Assembly: GCA_038396585.1 (NCBI GenBank)
Contig: CP121691.1
Coordinates: 992,001-1,056,000, forward strand
Direction of reading: 5' to 3'
DNA: 64,000 nucleotides
Source of the DNA: Vallitaleaceae bacterium 9-2
GTDB taxonomy: Bacteria > Bacillota > Clostridia > Lachnospirales > Vallitaleaceae
Part shown: positions 7,574 through 15,884 of the stretch, piece by piece
How the letters are laid out: each line of letters starts with the position of its first letter
Position numbering within the stretch: position 1 is the first letter of the stretch
Position numbers and translations under genes: made by a program
The notes under the pieces: model-generated
Database searches by the model: none
The model's input: only the letters and a program-made list of their open reading frames with translations
What the model was told of the DNA's origin: nothing

Positions 7574-9313
7574 GTGAACAAATTTATTCGGGTTAACATG
7601 GAGACACTAGAAGTAACCGTTGGAACAGTGCCCGAGAAGTACGCGGGACTGGGAGGAAGAGCGTTAACATCCAACTTTGTTAATGATGAGGTAAAGCCAA
7701 CATGCCATCCACTAGGAAAAAATAACAAGGTGATTATTGCTCCGGGATTATTAAGTGGAACCACAGCGCCAAACTCAGGAAGGCTCTCAGTAGGAGCAAA
7801 AAGTCCGTTGACAGGAACCATCAAAGAATCCAACACAGGAGGATCTTCATCACAAATGCTGGCTAAGATGGGAATTAAGGCTTTAGTCATTGAAGGAATG
7901 CCTAAAGAAGATAAGTTCTATATTATTAAGGTCACCATGGATGGAGTTACTATTGAGGAAGCCCCTAGCCAAATACTTGGTGGATGTGGCAATTATGAAG
8001 CGATTAAAGTGCTCAATGAAAAGTATGGCAACCATGTGGGTATGGCATTAACGGGACCGGCAGGAGAGTATCGTCTGCCATCAGCTAACATATCATTTAA
8101 AGATCCTGATGGAAATATTCGTAGTGCCGGACGTGGTGGTTTAGGTGCAGTTCTTGGCTCGAAAAAGGTGAAGGGAATCGTCATTGATTCTACAGGAGCT
8201 TCTTCAGTACCTATCGCTGATCCGGAAAAATTCAAAGCAGCATCCAAAGTCTTTGCAAAAGCATTGCTAGACCATCCGGTTGCGGGACAAGGGCTAGCCG
8301 CATATGGAACCGATGTACTTGTTAATATTTTAAATGAGGCAGGAGGTCTTCCGGCGAACAACTTTACAGCAGGTCGTATTGATCATAATGACAATATATC
8401 CGGCGAGACAATGAACGCAACGATTACAGAACGAGGTGGAGAAGGAAAAGTCTCCCATGGATGTCATAAGGGATGTATTATTCGATGCTCCCAATGGTAT
8501 CCGGATAAGCAAGGAAAATACATCACCAGTGGTTTTGAATACGAGACCATTTGGGGATTAGGTGCTGATGGCGGAATTAAAGATTTAGATATTATTGCCT
8601 ATATCGACCGGGCAATGGATGATGTCGGAGTCGACAGTATTGAGACAGCTGTAGCGGTAGCAACTGCAATGGACGGAGGCTTGATTCCTTGGGGGGATGG
8701 AGAGGCAGTTCTTAAAATTGTTCAAGAGATGGCAAAGCCAACACCGCTTGCACGAATTATTGCCAGTGGAACGTCTGTGGTAGGTAAGGTATGTGGATTA
8801 TTTAGAGTTCCTGTGGTTAAAGATCAAGGAATACCCGCATATGACCCACGTTCAGTCAAAGGGATTGGATTAACATATGCCACAACAACAATGGGAGCCG
8901 ATCATACGGCAGGTTATTGTATTTCAGGGAATATCCTAAAAGTTGGTGCAGACATTGATCCGCTAAAAAAAGAAGGTCAAGTTGAATATGCAAGAGCCAT
9001 GCAGATTGGAACAGCGGCAATTGACAGTTCGGGAATGTGTCTATTTGTATACTTTGGAATCGCAGACAATCCGGGTGGATATCAAGCATTGATTGATATG
9101 ATTAATGCCCAATATGGATTGGAATTGACTGCCGATGATTTGGATACATTAGGAAAAGCTGTACTTAAAGTAGAAAAAGATTTTAATACACGTGCCGGGT
9201 TTACTAATCATCATGATCGACTTCCTGAATTTATGGAGTATGAGCCTTTGCCACCACATAATGAAGTGTGGAACTTTACACCGGAAGAGATTGACGAAGT
9301 CTGGAACTTTTGA
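7574..9313 (+). CDS. AOR-family tungsten/molybdenum-pterin oxidoreductase
   Basis: A 579-residue member of the aldehyde:ferredoxin oxidoreductase family, which oxidises aldehydes to acids with a bis-pterin W or Mo centre and passes electrons to ferredoxin. GGRALTS near the N-terminus and the following Gly-rich region contact the pterin. The [4Fe-4S] ligands are in SHGCHKGCIIRC plus the later DSSGMC. The start is GTG at 7574 with AAAGGAGG nine bases upstream. Longer in-frame starts fall inside the riboswitch and are not credible. It is followed at four bases by MoaD-like and MoeB-like genes. The physiological aldehyde cannot be read from the sequence. Confidence 0.9.
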   Translation: MNKFIRVNMETLEVTVGTVPEKYAGLGGRALTSNFVNDEVKPTCHPLGKNNKVIIAPGLLSGTTAPNSGRLSVGAKSPLTGTIKESNTGGSSSQMLAKMGIKALVIEGMPKEDKFYIIKVTMDGVTIEEAPSQILGGCGNYEAIKVLNEKYGNHVGMALTGPAGEYRLPSANISFKDPDGNIRSAGRGGLGAVLGSKKVKGIVIDSTGASSVPIADPEKFKAASKVFAKALLDHPVAGQGLAAYGTDVLVNILNEAGGLPANNFTAGRIDHNDNISGETMNATITERGGEGKVSHGCHKGCIIRCSQWYPDKQGKYITSGFEYETIWGLGADGGIKDLDIIAYIDRAMDDVGVDSIETAVAVATAMDGGLIPWGDGEAVLKIVQEMAKPTPLARIIASGTSVVGKVCGLFRVPVVKDQGIPAYDPRSVKGIGLTYATTTMGADHTAGYCISGNILKVGADIDPLKKEGQVEYARAMQIGTAAIDSSGMCLFVYFGIADNPGGYQALIDMINAQYGLELTADDLDTLGKAVLKVEKDFNTRAGFTNHHDRLPEFMEYEPLPPHNEVWNFTPEEIDEVWNF

Positions 9314-9317
9314 CCCA

Positions 9318-9653
9318 ATGACCGATGAAAAAAAACAATTGGAAATTCGTGGGTTTTTGCAATTAGATGCTTTTCTTAAAAAGAAATATGGAACAATGCC
9401 TGTGTTTTATGAGATTGACGGACCGATAACAGGAATAGAATTGGCAAAAGAACTGGGAATTAAACGAGAAGACATCGAAGTGATTTTTGTTAATGGGTTT
9501 GTCCAGGAGGTGAACTATACCTTAAATCCCGGAGACCGTATGGCTTTTTTACCTCCGGGGTGTCCTGGACCCTATAGAATTGCACTGGGATTTTATGGTA
9601 AGAATCAAGACAATGCAGCAAATTTTAAGATTCAGCGAAAGGATTCCAAATAA
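9318..9653 (+). CDS. MoaD/ThiS-like protein lacking the Gly-Gly tail
   Basis: A 111-residue protein whose N-terminal half is not ubiquitin-like by eye, while residues from about 35 onward resemble MoaD/ThiS folds found in AOR operons (VIFVNGFVQEVNYTLNPGDRMAFLPP). It extends past the usual end with GCPGPYRIALGFYGK and finishes KDSK rather than Gly-Gly, so it cannot be adenylated in the normal MoaD way unless processed. The start ATG is four bases after the AOR stop, and no good ribosome site is visible, so translation is probably coupled. A structural or chaperone role for the AOR cofactor is possible. Confidence 0.65.
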   Translation: MTDEKKQLEIRGFLQLDAFLKKKYGTMPVFYEIDGPITGIELAKELGIKREDIEVIFVNGFVQEVNYTLNPGDRMAFLPPGCPGPYRIALGFYGKNQDNAANFKIQRKDSK

Positions 9654-9877
9654 TGAAGATTACAGTCAAGCTATTTGCAACCTTAAGAAACTATGGTGAG
9701 AACATATGTGAGATGGAGGTTAGTGACGATGCAACGCCGTTATCGGTGATGCATATGATGCGCATCCCTCCTCAGGAAGTATCGATTGTCATGATTAACG
9801 GCAAGCGAGTGAACGAACAGACGCCGTTAAAGCAGGCAGATACCGTTGCGTTATTCCCACCAGTAGGAGGTGGATGA
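9653..9877 (+). CDS. moaD: MoaD-like sulfur carrier
   Basis: A 74-residue ubiquitin-fold protein ending VALFPPVGGG. The C-terminal Gly-Gly is the site that MoeB adenylates and that is then thiocarboxylated to supply the dithiolene sulfurs of molybdopterin. The ATG overlaps the preceding stop by one base, and its own stop overlaps the MoeB-like start, so the three genes are co-translated. No MoaE, MoaA or MoaC is seen in the window. Confidence 0.85.
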   Translation: MKITVKLFATLRNYGENICEMEVSDDATPLSVMHMMRIPPQEVSIVMINGKRVNEQTPLKQADTVALFPPVGGG

Positions 9878-10560
9878 TGCGCTATGCTCGTAATGGTATC
9901 TTCACAGAGCAAGAGATGGTACGACTAAAGCATGCCCGTGTATGCATTGTCGGATGTGGAGGTCTGGGAGGATATATACTTGAGATGATGACGCGAGTGG
10001 GCGTTGGATATCTTAGGGTTATTGATGGGGATTGCTTTAGTCCAAGTAATCTTAACCGTCAAATACTCTCACGAGAAGATAATATGGGGCAGGCAAAAGT
10101 ACATGCTGCAAAAGAACGGGTTCAAGAGATTAACAAAGAAGTTGAGATTGACTGTATCGCAGACTATCTGGATGAGCAAAATGCAGAGACAATGCTAGAA
10201 GGGCATGATCTTGTTATGGATGCACTGGATTCTATAGCAAGTAGATATGTATTACAAAAAACTTGTGAAGCATTAGAGATTCCTCTGGTCCATGGAGCTA
10301 TTGCCGGATGGTATGGTCAAGTTGCAGTTATCTTTCCAGGCGATAGACTATTAGATTTAGTCTACAAAAGTCCGTTTGATGGAGTACAGCCCCCCGGAAT
10401 AGAAACAAAACTTGGCAACCCTTCCTTTAGTCCGGCGACGATAGCATCTATTCAAGTATCAGAAGGATTAAAGGTTTTGCTTCAGAGGGGGACGGTTTTA
10501 AGAAAAAAATTATTGTATATTGATCTTTTAGATAATGAATTTCATATTATAAACTTATAG
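9874..10560 (+). CDS. MoeB/ThiF/HesA-family adenylyltransferase
   Basis: A 228-residue E1-like enzyme. The nucleotide-binding GCGGLGGYI, the DGDCFSPSNLNRQ signature and the LVMDALDSIASR segment are intact. Such proteins adenylate the C-terminal glycine of MoaD or ThiS. The adjacent MoaD-like gene with a Gly-Gly end is the obvious partner. It lacks the rhodanese domain found in some homologues. ThiF for thiamine is the alternative, but the Moco-type riboswitches on both sides and the AOR gene favour pterin cofactor work. Confidence 0.85.
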   Translation: MMRYARNGIFTEQEMVRLKHARVCIVGCGGLGGYILEMMTRVGVGYLRVIDGDCFSPSNLNRQILSREDNMGQAKVHAAKERVQEINKEVEIDCIADYLDEQNAETMLEGHDLVMDALDSIASRYVLQKTCEALEIPLVHGAIAGWYGQVAVIFPGDRLLDLVYKSPFDGVQPPGIETKLGNPSFSPATIASIQVSEGLKVLLQRGTVLRKKLLYIDLLDNEFHIINL

Positions 10561-10576
10561 TAATTAAATAGTATAA

Positions 10577-10663
10577 TTCCGAGTCAGCGACCCTAAGGGA
10601 AACTATGGATCGATGACCTGGGTTAGGGGAGAAATCCGCTAGCCTCCCGTGTTTGGAAAGGAA
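10577..10663 (+). promoter_or_regulatory. Moco-type riboswitch, copy 2
   Basis: It has the same ordered blocks as copy 1 at 7413 (CCGAGT-AGCG, CTAAGG, CGATGACCTG, GGAGAAATC, GCCTCCCG, TTTGGAAA). The closing helix is TTCC (10577-10580) with GGAA (10660-10663), different bases from copy 1 but still complementary. It sits 16 bases after the MoeB-like stop and before the ECF/lipoprotein operon. Confidence 0.8.
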
Positions 10664-10673
10664 GACTTGTTAA

Positions 10674-10707
10674 GGGTACTTCTATGTCTGAAGTACTCTT
10701 TTTCTTT
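10674..10707 (+). terminator. Riboswitch expression-platform terminator
   Basis: Nine paired bases (GGGTACTTC with GAAGTACTC, one G-T pair) around TATGTCT, followed by TTTTTCTTT. It lies 10 bases after the aptamer, so cofactor binding probably controls read-through into the import operon. Confidence 0.8.
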
Positions 10708-10727
10708 ATATTATAGGAAGGAGGAGT

Positions 10728-11219
10728 GTGTTGAAACGAGGGATATTCATAATAATCTGTATACTTTTGGGTCTTTGGACAACAGGGTGCCAACAACAAG
10801 AAGACTTTGGCAACAATACGGTGAATACATATATATTAGACCTTGATGAAAACTTTGAGCGTGTAGAAGAAAAAGAAGATGAAAATATTTTAAGAGTATA
10901 TGACTTAGGCAAGCAGACATATAGTGTTGTAACTAAGGTTATGGGATTTGAAGGCATGATTTTCATAGATGTGAGACTGGAAGACCAAGCAATCCATGAA
11001 GTGAAGATTATTCATGAAAATGAATCGGAAGGTTATGGACATTATATTGTTGAATCTTGGTTTTTGGAACGGTTTCAAATATCTGGTTATGAAGAACTTA
11101 AGTTGACAAAGTATTTTAAAGAGCAGGAAGATGAAGTTGTTGCAGTTACAGGTGCGACAATTTCAAGTCAAGCGGTACTTGATGCAGTTAATAATACATT
11201 GGATATTATAGGAGGGTAG
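10728..11219 (+). CDS. FMN-binding-domain lipoprotein
   Basis: A 163-residue lipoprotein with lipobox LWTTGC. The C-terminal half is an FMN-binding domain as in RnfG/NqrC, ending VVAVTGATISSQAV. The TGATxSS motif is where ApbE-type enzymes attach FMN covalently to Thr. GGAAGGAGG precedes overlapping GTG (10728) and TTG (10731) starts; the TTG has the better spacing. As the first gene of the Moco-riboswitch operon on the outer face of the membrane, it may pass electrons to or from a bound cofactor. No ApbE gene is in the window. Confidence 0.82.
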   Translation: MLKRGIFIIICILLGLWTTGCQQQEDFGNNTVNTYILDLDENFERVEEKEDENILRVYDLGKQTYSVVTKVMGFEGMIFIDVRLEDQAIHEVKIIHENESEGYGHYIVESWFLERFQISGYEELKLTKYFKEQEDEVVAVTGATISSQAVLDAVNNTLDIIGG

Positions 11220-11222
11220 TCT

Positions 11223-12806
11223 ATGCAAATGGGTAAGAAGGTACTAATCATATTTTTTACGATGGTGTTGATAATGACAGGATGTAAGTCAGGCTCAGCA
11301 GAACAAGAAGCGATAACAGATGTGGATCAAGGGTCGGCTAGTGGAGGACAAGAGCAGGAACAGGCGCTAACATATGAGGGAGAACTGTCTTTTGAAGGAG
11401 AAGCTGAGTTTTCCATAGCATATGATGAGATTTATGGAATGGACGCAGTGGAAAGAACCGTCAAACATATTTCCTCGAGTGGAGAAGAGACCACCAATAC
11501 GGTAAAAGGGGTCTTGCTTTCGGAGATTCTATCAGCGCATGGAATTGACCAGCAAATGTTGGGCTCCATACGATTTAGTGCAGGTGATGGGTATGCAATT
11601 GATGTTCCTCAAGATATTGTTCGCGAAAAAGAGATTGTATTAGCGTGGATGTTTGATGGAGAAATGCTTGATGAACGAAAAATGCCTCTTCGTGTGGCAA
11701 TTGATGATGTGCGCTCTATGTATTATGCTTCGAATTTATCCAAAGTAATCCTTGGAGAAGCAAAAGAAGTTGTCGAAGAACAAAATGAAGCAATAGAGAA
11801 AAAAATCGTGATGCTCGATACGGCCATCGCAGGCTTAGAAAAACTTCCATATGTATATTATGAGAGTCAAGACATGGCGATTAATGTCAAAGAGCTTTTT
11901 GGTGCATTTAGTTCAAACCCCTCGGATACAGTGTCTTTTGTTGCCATAGACGGATATGAAAAAACAGAAAGTTATGATGTGGTTAGTGAAGGGTTCATCA
12001 AATATACAGGTGAGGACGCACCACTTTTTACAGGACGAGATCTTCCCAAAGGAATGAATGTAAAATATATCTTATCTCTTAGTACAGAAGATGTAACCTA
12101 TCTATCTGTAATGGGGGCTATGGATAAGCTAAACGTCGAGATGATTGATGGGAATATGGGCGTTAATCTAAAAGAAGTCGTGGACTTGATTGGGTGGTCG
12201 GCACAGACATATATTTTGACAGCGGCAGACGGCTATGAAAAGCAAGTGAGTGCACAAGATCTTGAGATAGGCATCGCATACCTTGAGGAGGATGCAACGG
12301 TAACAGCCATATTTAATGTGGATAATCCGGGAAAATCAAAGGTCAAGGAGCTTATATCTATTCGAGCAGAAAATAGTGAAAAAGCTGACACTTTAACAGA
12401 AGATGAGAATCAGATGGAAGGTGTCAATTGGGTCGTTACCATTGATGGATTAAGCGATGGTTCCTTTGAATTTGATCGAGAACGAGCTGAACGAAAATTA
12501 ACATTAATTGACCTCCATACAGAAAAAATGAAAAATGATGAAAAAATTCCTGAGGACTGGCAGGGATATCGAGTTTTAGACATCCTTGAATTTTTAAAGG
12601 TAGACGATTTTGAGAGCATTGTTGTTACTGCGCAAGATGGATATGAAGTAGAACTATCTAAAGATTTAGTGGATGGCGAGACGATTCTTGCCGTTGTAAA
12701 AGATGGAGAAGCGATGACTGAAGAAGATAATTTGGTTCAGTTGGTACAAAACACAGAGTTTGCAACAACTTGGGTGAAGGGTGTTGCAAGGATTACGGTC
12801 AAATAA
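11223..12806 (+). CDS. Surface lipoprotein with four sulfite-oxidase-like pterin-binding-type domains
   Basis: A 527-residue lipoprotein (lipobox LIMTGC) with an acidic, Gly/Ser/Gln-rich linker. It is built of about four repeats, each about 110-130 residues and each with a DGY core: SAGDGYAIDVP, VAIDGYEKTES, TAADGYEKQVS and TAQDGYEVELS. Around these are patterns such as GVLLSEILSAHGI and LRVAIDDVRSMYYASNLSKVILG, which recall the molybdopterin-binding domain of sulfite oxidase/YedY. The catalytic Cys of that family is not visible. It may bind pterin cofactor at the cell surface for the ECF importer encoded downstream. The domain match is by pattern only. Confidence 0.6.
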   Translation: MQMGKKVLIIFFTMVLIMTGCKSGSAEQEAITDVDQGSASGGQEQEQALTYEGELSFEGEAEFSIAYDEIYGMDAVERTVKHISSSGEETTNTVKGVLLSEILSAHGIDQQMLGSIRFSAGDGYAIDVPQDIVREKEIVLAWMFDGEMLDERKMPLRVAIDDVRSMYYASNLSKVILGEAKEVVEEQNEAIEKKIVMLDTAIAGLEKLPYVYYESQDMAINVKELFGAFSSNPSDTVSFVAIDGYEKTESYDVVSEGFIKYTGEDAPLFTGRDLPKGMNVKYILSLSTEDVTYLSVMGAMDKLNVEMIDGNMGVNLKEVVDLIGWSAQTYILTAADGYEKQVSAQDLEIGIAYLEEDATVTAIFNVDNPGKSKVKELISIRAENSEKADTLTEDENQMEGVNWVVTIDGLSDGSFEFDRERAERKLTLIDLHTEKMKNDEKIPEDWQGYRVLDILEFLKVDDFESIVVTAQDGYEVELSKDLVDGETILAVVKDGEAMTEEDNLVQLVQNTEFATTWVKGVARITVK

Positions 12807-13361
12807 ATGATAAATCTAAAACGTTTTTCAGTTTTTGAACTTGTAGTTATGGCCTTGCTTGCGTCCATTGGTCTTGCTGCAAAACCAGTTGTTGTACCCT
12901 TAGCACATATGATTACAGTACCTCTGGGAATTCCCGGAGGTGCAATTGCCGGGGGGCTATATATGTTTTGGATTGTACTGGCAGGTGGTTTGGTAAAAAA
13001 AAGAGGCGCAGCGACAATAACGGCTTTCACCCAAGCAATTATTGTTATGGTGACGGGACTTATGGGAAGTCATGGGCTATTAAGTATTATTACCTATACA
13101 TTGCCCGGTTTAATCATTGATGTGTACTTAATTATTTTTCGAAGACACTTAAGTACGTCAACAGATTTTTTTGTTGCAGGTATCCTTGCTAATATGGCGG
13201 GAGCCTATATGACGATATTAGTATTTTTTCGCTTACCTTTAATTCCTACGTTAACTAGCCTTTCAGCAGCTGTTTTTTCTGGAGGGATTGGCGGTTTGAT
13301 TGCCTATCGGCTATATCTAAGTATTATGAGTACGGGGGTGATTTCAAGTGATGATACGTAA
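12807..13361 (+). CDS. ECF transporter substrate-specific (S) component
   Basis: A 184-residue, very hydrophobic protein with about five or six membrane helices and the small-residue-rich first helix typical of S components (FELVVMALLASIGLAAK). The genes for two ECF ATPases and a T component follow in the same operon, so this is probably the dedicated substrate-binding membrane subunit. It resembles ThiW/HMP-type S components only loosely. The Moco-type riboswitch and MobB neighbours suggest a pterin-cofactor or precursor substrate. Its ATG follows the previous stop directly. Confidence 0.75.
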   Translation: MINLKRFSVFELVVMALLASIGLAAKPVVVPLAHMITVPLGIPGGAIAGGLYMFWIVLAGGLVKKRGAATITAFTQAIIVMVTGLMGSHGLLSIITYTLPGLIIDVYLIIFRRHLSTSTDFFVAGILANMAGAYMTILVFFRLPLIPTLTSLSAAVFSGGIGGLIAYRLYLSIMSTGVISSDDT

Positions 13362-14739
13362 GTTTTTAGGTCTTATGCTATTGGCCGGGCTACTAACGGG
13401 ATGTCAAAGGGAAGTTGCAACAGAGCCATTTGAGGTTAAAGGGGATATCGAAACATGGACAATTATTGAAGATACAACGAAGCCTCTAGATACCATGGAG
13501 TTGATTAACGCACTGACGCCTTTATATGGGACATTTGATCTGGTGATTAGTTCAAGAGATGGATTTTCCATCCGATTAAGTGGAGAGACCATTGATAATA
13601 CATCCCTTAAGTATTCACCTTCAACAGGCTGGATGTTTGTCTCTGAGCATCATCCGGTCAATAGCCGCGTGAAGTGGATTAGTGAAGTTATCGTGGTCAA
13701 GAAAAAACAGGAGGAGCCTAACTTTAGCGCAGGTCTTAATATTATCCGAGACGATCAAAACATCCATAAATCTTTAGGTGAGCTTTTATCAATGGAGTAT
13801 GGTATGCGCTTTCATATTGACGGAACAACAGAGCAAGAAGGCAATTCAATTGATGTTATGAAGAAAGTGCGTTTTTTCCCGTTAAAAACATGGATAGAAG
13901 AAGGCTATGACTGGCTTTTAGTTATGGATGGAAGTGGAGAACATCACTATATCCGAGAAGGGGACTACTCGATCGAAATGCAAAATAGGCAATTGAACTT
14001 ACGCGGTGTTCATGGACAGGAGATAGAGGATGTGGTTGGAGTCATCGTTGACCCACCTGCACAGACAGTGATGGATAATTATTATGATGCAATGAATTAT
14101 ATAGAAAAAGGGATTCCCGTGCTCACAATCTTTATTGATGGATTTGCTTTTGAACAATGGGAACAAGTAAAAGAAGAATATCCAAGCTTATACATATCCA
14201 AGCAGAAATTTTCAAAAGCGAGTACAGTATATACACCGGTAACAAATGCGGGATTTGCAGCGATGATATCTGGACAAGTTCCAAAGCAAACAGGAATTAT
14301 GGACCGTTCGGTTCGTCGTCCGGCATGTGATACGATATATAATCAGGTGGAAGAAGGTGTTCTTATAGATGGTCTTGTCAAAATTCTAGATGTTCCTTGT
14401 AAACTATATTTAGAAAATGATGAAGATGATGATGGGTACACAGATGAAGAAGTATATGTAAAAGCCCTGGATATTCCAAGTGAGAAATATATGCTCGTAC
14501 ATTTTAATGGTGTTGATGAAGCGGGACATGATTATGGACCGTATGATGAAAAAACAATAAATAAAATTATTGAAGTGGATGGTTATGTCGAGGAACTTGC
14601 CAATCGCTGGCCTGGAAAAGTGATTATCCTTGCAGACCATGGCATGCATAAGACAAGTGAAGGCGGCGATCATGGGGAGTTTCGAGTGGAGGATATGTTT
14701 ATTCCTTATCTGATAATTGATGGAGGACAATATGAGTAA
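13348..14739 (+). CDS. Surface phosphodiesterase/nucleotide-pyrophosphatase-like lipoprotein
   Basis: A 463-residue lipoprotein (lipobox LLTGC). The N-terminal part includes a DGF core (ISSRDGFSIRLS, then VKWISEVIVV) related to the repeats of the upstream lipoprotein. From about residue 255 an alkaline-phosphatase-superfamily domain of the NPP type carries every expected metal site: FIDGFAFEQW, a TPVTNAGFAAMISG nucleophile region, GVDEAGHDYGP, ILADHGM and GGDHGEF. NPP enzymes cleave nucleotide phosphodiester and pyrophosphate bonds. Placed outside the cell next to an importer, it could strip GMP or CMP, or phosphate, from dinucleotide forms of the cofactor before uptake. The start is GTG 13348 or ATG 13351, overlapping the S-component gene. 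Confidence 0.72.
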   Translation: MMIRKFLGLMLLAGLLTGCQREVATEPFEVKGDIETWTIIEDTTKPLDTMELINALTPLYGTFDLVISSRDGFSIRLSGETIDNTSLKYSPSTGWMFVSEHHPVNSRVKWISEVIVVKKKQEEPNFSAGLNIIRDDQNIHKSLGELLSMEYGMRFHIDGTTEQEGNSIDVMKKVRFFPLKTWIEEGYDWLLVMDGSGEHHYIREGDYSIEMQNRQLNLRGVHGQEIEDVVGVIVDPPAQTVMDNYYDAMNYIEKGIPVLTIFIDGFAFEQWEQVKEEYPSLYISKQKFSKASTVYTPVTNAGFAAMISGQVPKQTGIMDRSVRRPACDTIYNQVEEGVLIDGLVKILDVPCKLYLENDEDDDGYTDEEVYVKALDIPSEKYMLVHFNGVDEAGHDYGPYDEKTINKIIEVDGYVEELANRWPGKVIILADHGMHKTSEGGDHGEFRVEDMFIPYLIIDGGQYE

Positions 14740-15253
14740 ACAGATGAAAGGTATTGTGATAGTTTTAGTTATCGTAGGGCTTGTATTAGGGGTAAGCATC
14801 TATATGGGCAAGGACGATTTGGCACTTAGGACACAATTAAATAATGATGCAGTATTTGAGATTTTTGACCAAGGCAATGCGGTAGCTACGTATACAATGG
14901 AAGAGATAGAAGCATTAGGCGCATCAGAGTTTAAGGCGCATCTAAAATCTAGTGGTCAGGCTGCAGTTGAATATACCTATCAAGGGGTTCTGATGAAAAC
15001 GATTTTAGAGGATGCAGGAGTGGATTTTGAAGGAAAAGATTCAGCCATCGTTACAGCGGTAGATGGATATGCTGTATCGGTTGGCATGGATAAGTTAATG
15101 GATGATGATAATGTATATCTAGCATATATGCGTGAAGGGGAACTGCTTGGAACGTATGAAGATGGCGGAAGGGGACCTTATATGATGATTATACGTAAAG
15201 ACCAGTTTAGCCAATATTGGTGTAAGTATGCCTACCGAGTGGAGTTACAATAA
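14732..15253 (+). CDS. Membrane-anchored single pterin-binding-type domain protein
   Basis: A 173-residue protein with an N-terminal membrane anchor (residues about 5-23) and one outer domain carrying GVLMKTILEDAGVDF and TAVDGYAVSV. This is the same DGY domain that is repeated in the lipoprotein at 11223. It ends GRGPYMMIIRKDQFSQYWCKYAYRVEL, close to the end pattern of sulfite-oxidase-fold domains. GGAGGA lies four bases before the ATG at 14732, which overlaps the previous stop. A single-domain partner of the ECF transporter is the simplest reading; its ligand is unproven. Confidence 0.62.
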   Translation: MSKQMKGIVIVLVIVGLVLGVSIYMGKDDLALRTQLNNDAVFEIFDQGNAVATYTMEEIEALGASEFKAHLKSSGQAAVEYTYQGVLMKTILEDAGVDFEGKDSAIVTAVDGYAVSVGMDKLMDDDNVYLAYMREGELLGTYEDGGRGPYMMIIRKDQFSQYWCKYAYRVELQ

Positions 15254-15873
15254 TGATTGTACTTAATAGAGTTGCTTTTTCATATAAAAAAGTACAACCG
15301 CTTTTGCGAGAAATCAATCTTGTGATTAATCGAGGTGAGCATATTGGTATAATGGGCTCAAGTGGTTCGGGTAAGTCAACACTTTTAAAAATCATTAATG
15401 GAACGATTGACATTCAAAGGGTTCAAGGAGAATATCATCGACCGGATGAGCTGACCTTTGGAAGTGTGTATCAAAATTTAGATAACCAGATTATTTTTCC
15501 CAACGTGTTGGATGAGATTGTATTTGGCATGGAGAACTTGTGTTATTCGAAGAAGCAAATGGATGAAAAACTCATTGAAGTTACACAGATACTTGATATT
15601 GAGCATTTGCTCGCAGAAGAGACGAGGCATTTATCCGGGGGCGAAAAGCAATTGGTTATAATGGCATCGATTCTTTGTCTAGATGTAGATGTACTGATTT
15701 TAGATGAATGCATGAGCCAAGTAGATGAACGAGGCAAGGCATTGATTTTAAAGGCGATTGATGCACTAAAAATAAAGGCAACGACGGTTATTATGGTGGA
15801 TCATGAGAAGGCGCATCTAGAAAATATGGACCGGTTGTACCAAGTGAAGGATGGCCAGTTAATGATTATATGA
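15253..15873 (+). CDS. ECF transporter ATPase, first subunit
   Basis: A 206-residue ABC ATPase with Walker A GSSGSGKST, Q-loop YQNLDNQIIF, signature LSGGEKQL and Walker B VLILDECMSQVDE. Walker B has Cys where most have Pro. It is shorter than the typical 280-residue EcfA because the C-terminal extension is missing. The ATG overlaps the stop of the preceding gene by one base. It pairs with the second ATPase immediately downstream to drive the S/T complex. Confidence 0.88.
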   Translation: MIVLNRVAFSYKKVQPLLREINLVINRGEHIGIMGSSGSGKSTLLKIINGTIDIQRVQGEYHRPDELTFGSVYQNLDNQIIFPNVLDEIVFGMENLCYSKKQMDEKLIEVTQILDIEHLLAEETRHLSGGEKQLVIMASILCLDVDVLILDECMSQVDERGKALILKAIDALKIKATTVIMVDHEKAHLENMDRLYQVKDGQLMII

Positions 15874-15884
15874 GAGGTGTATAT

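Noticed and set aside
9192-9317. Extension of the first MoaD-like gene into the AOR gene
   Set aside because: It overlaps the AOR coding region in another frame; ATG 9318 directly after the AOR stop is more natural.
10572-10577. TATAAT just before riboswitch copy 2
   Set aside because: A start point from it would fall inside the aptamer, and no -35 is found 17 bases upstream. Read-through or a promoter farther upstream is more likely.
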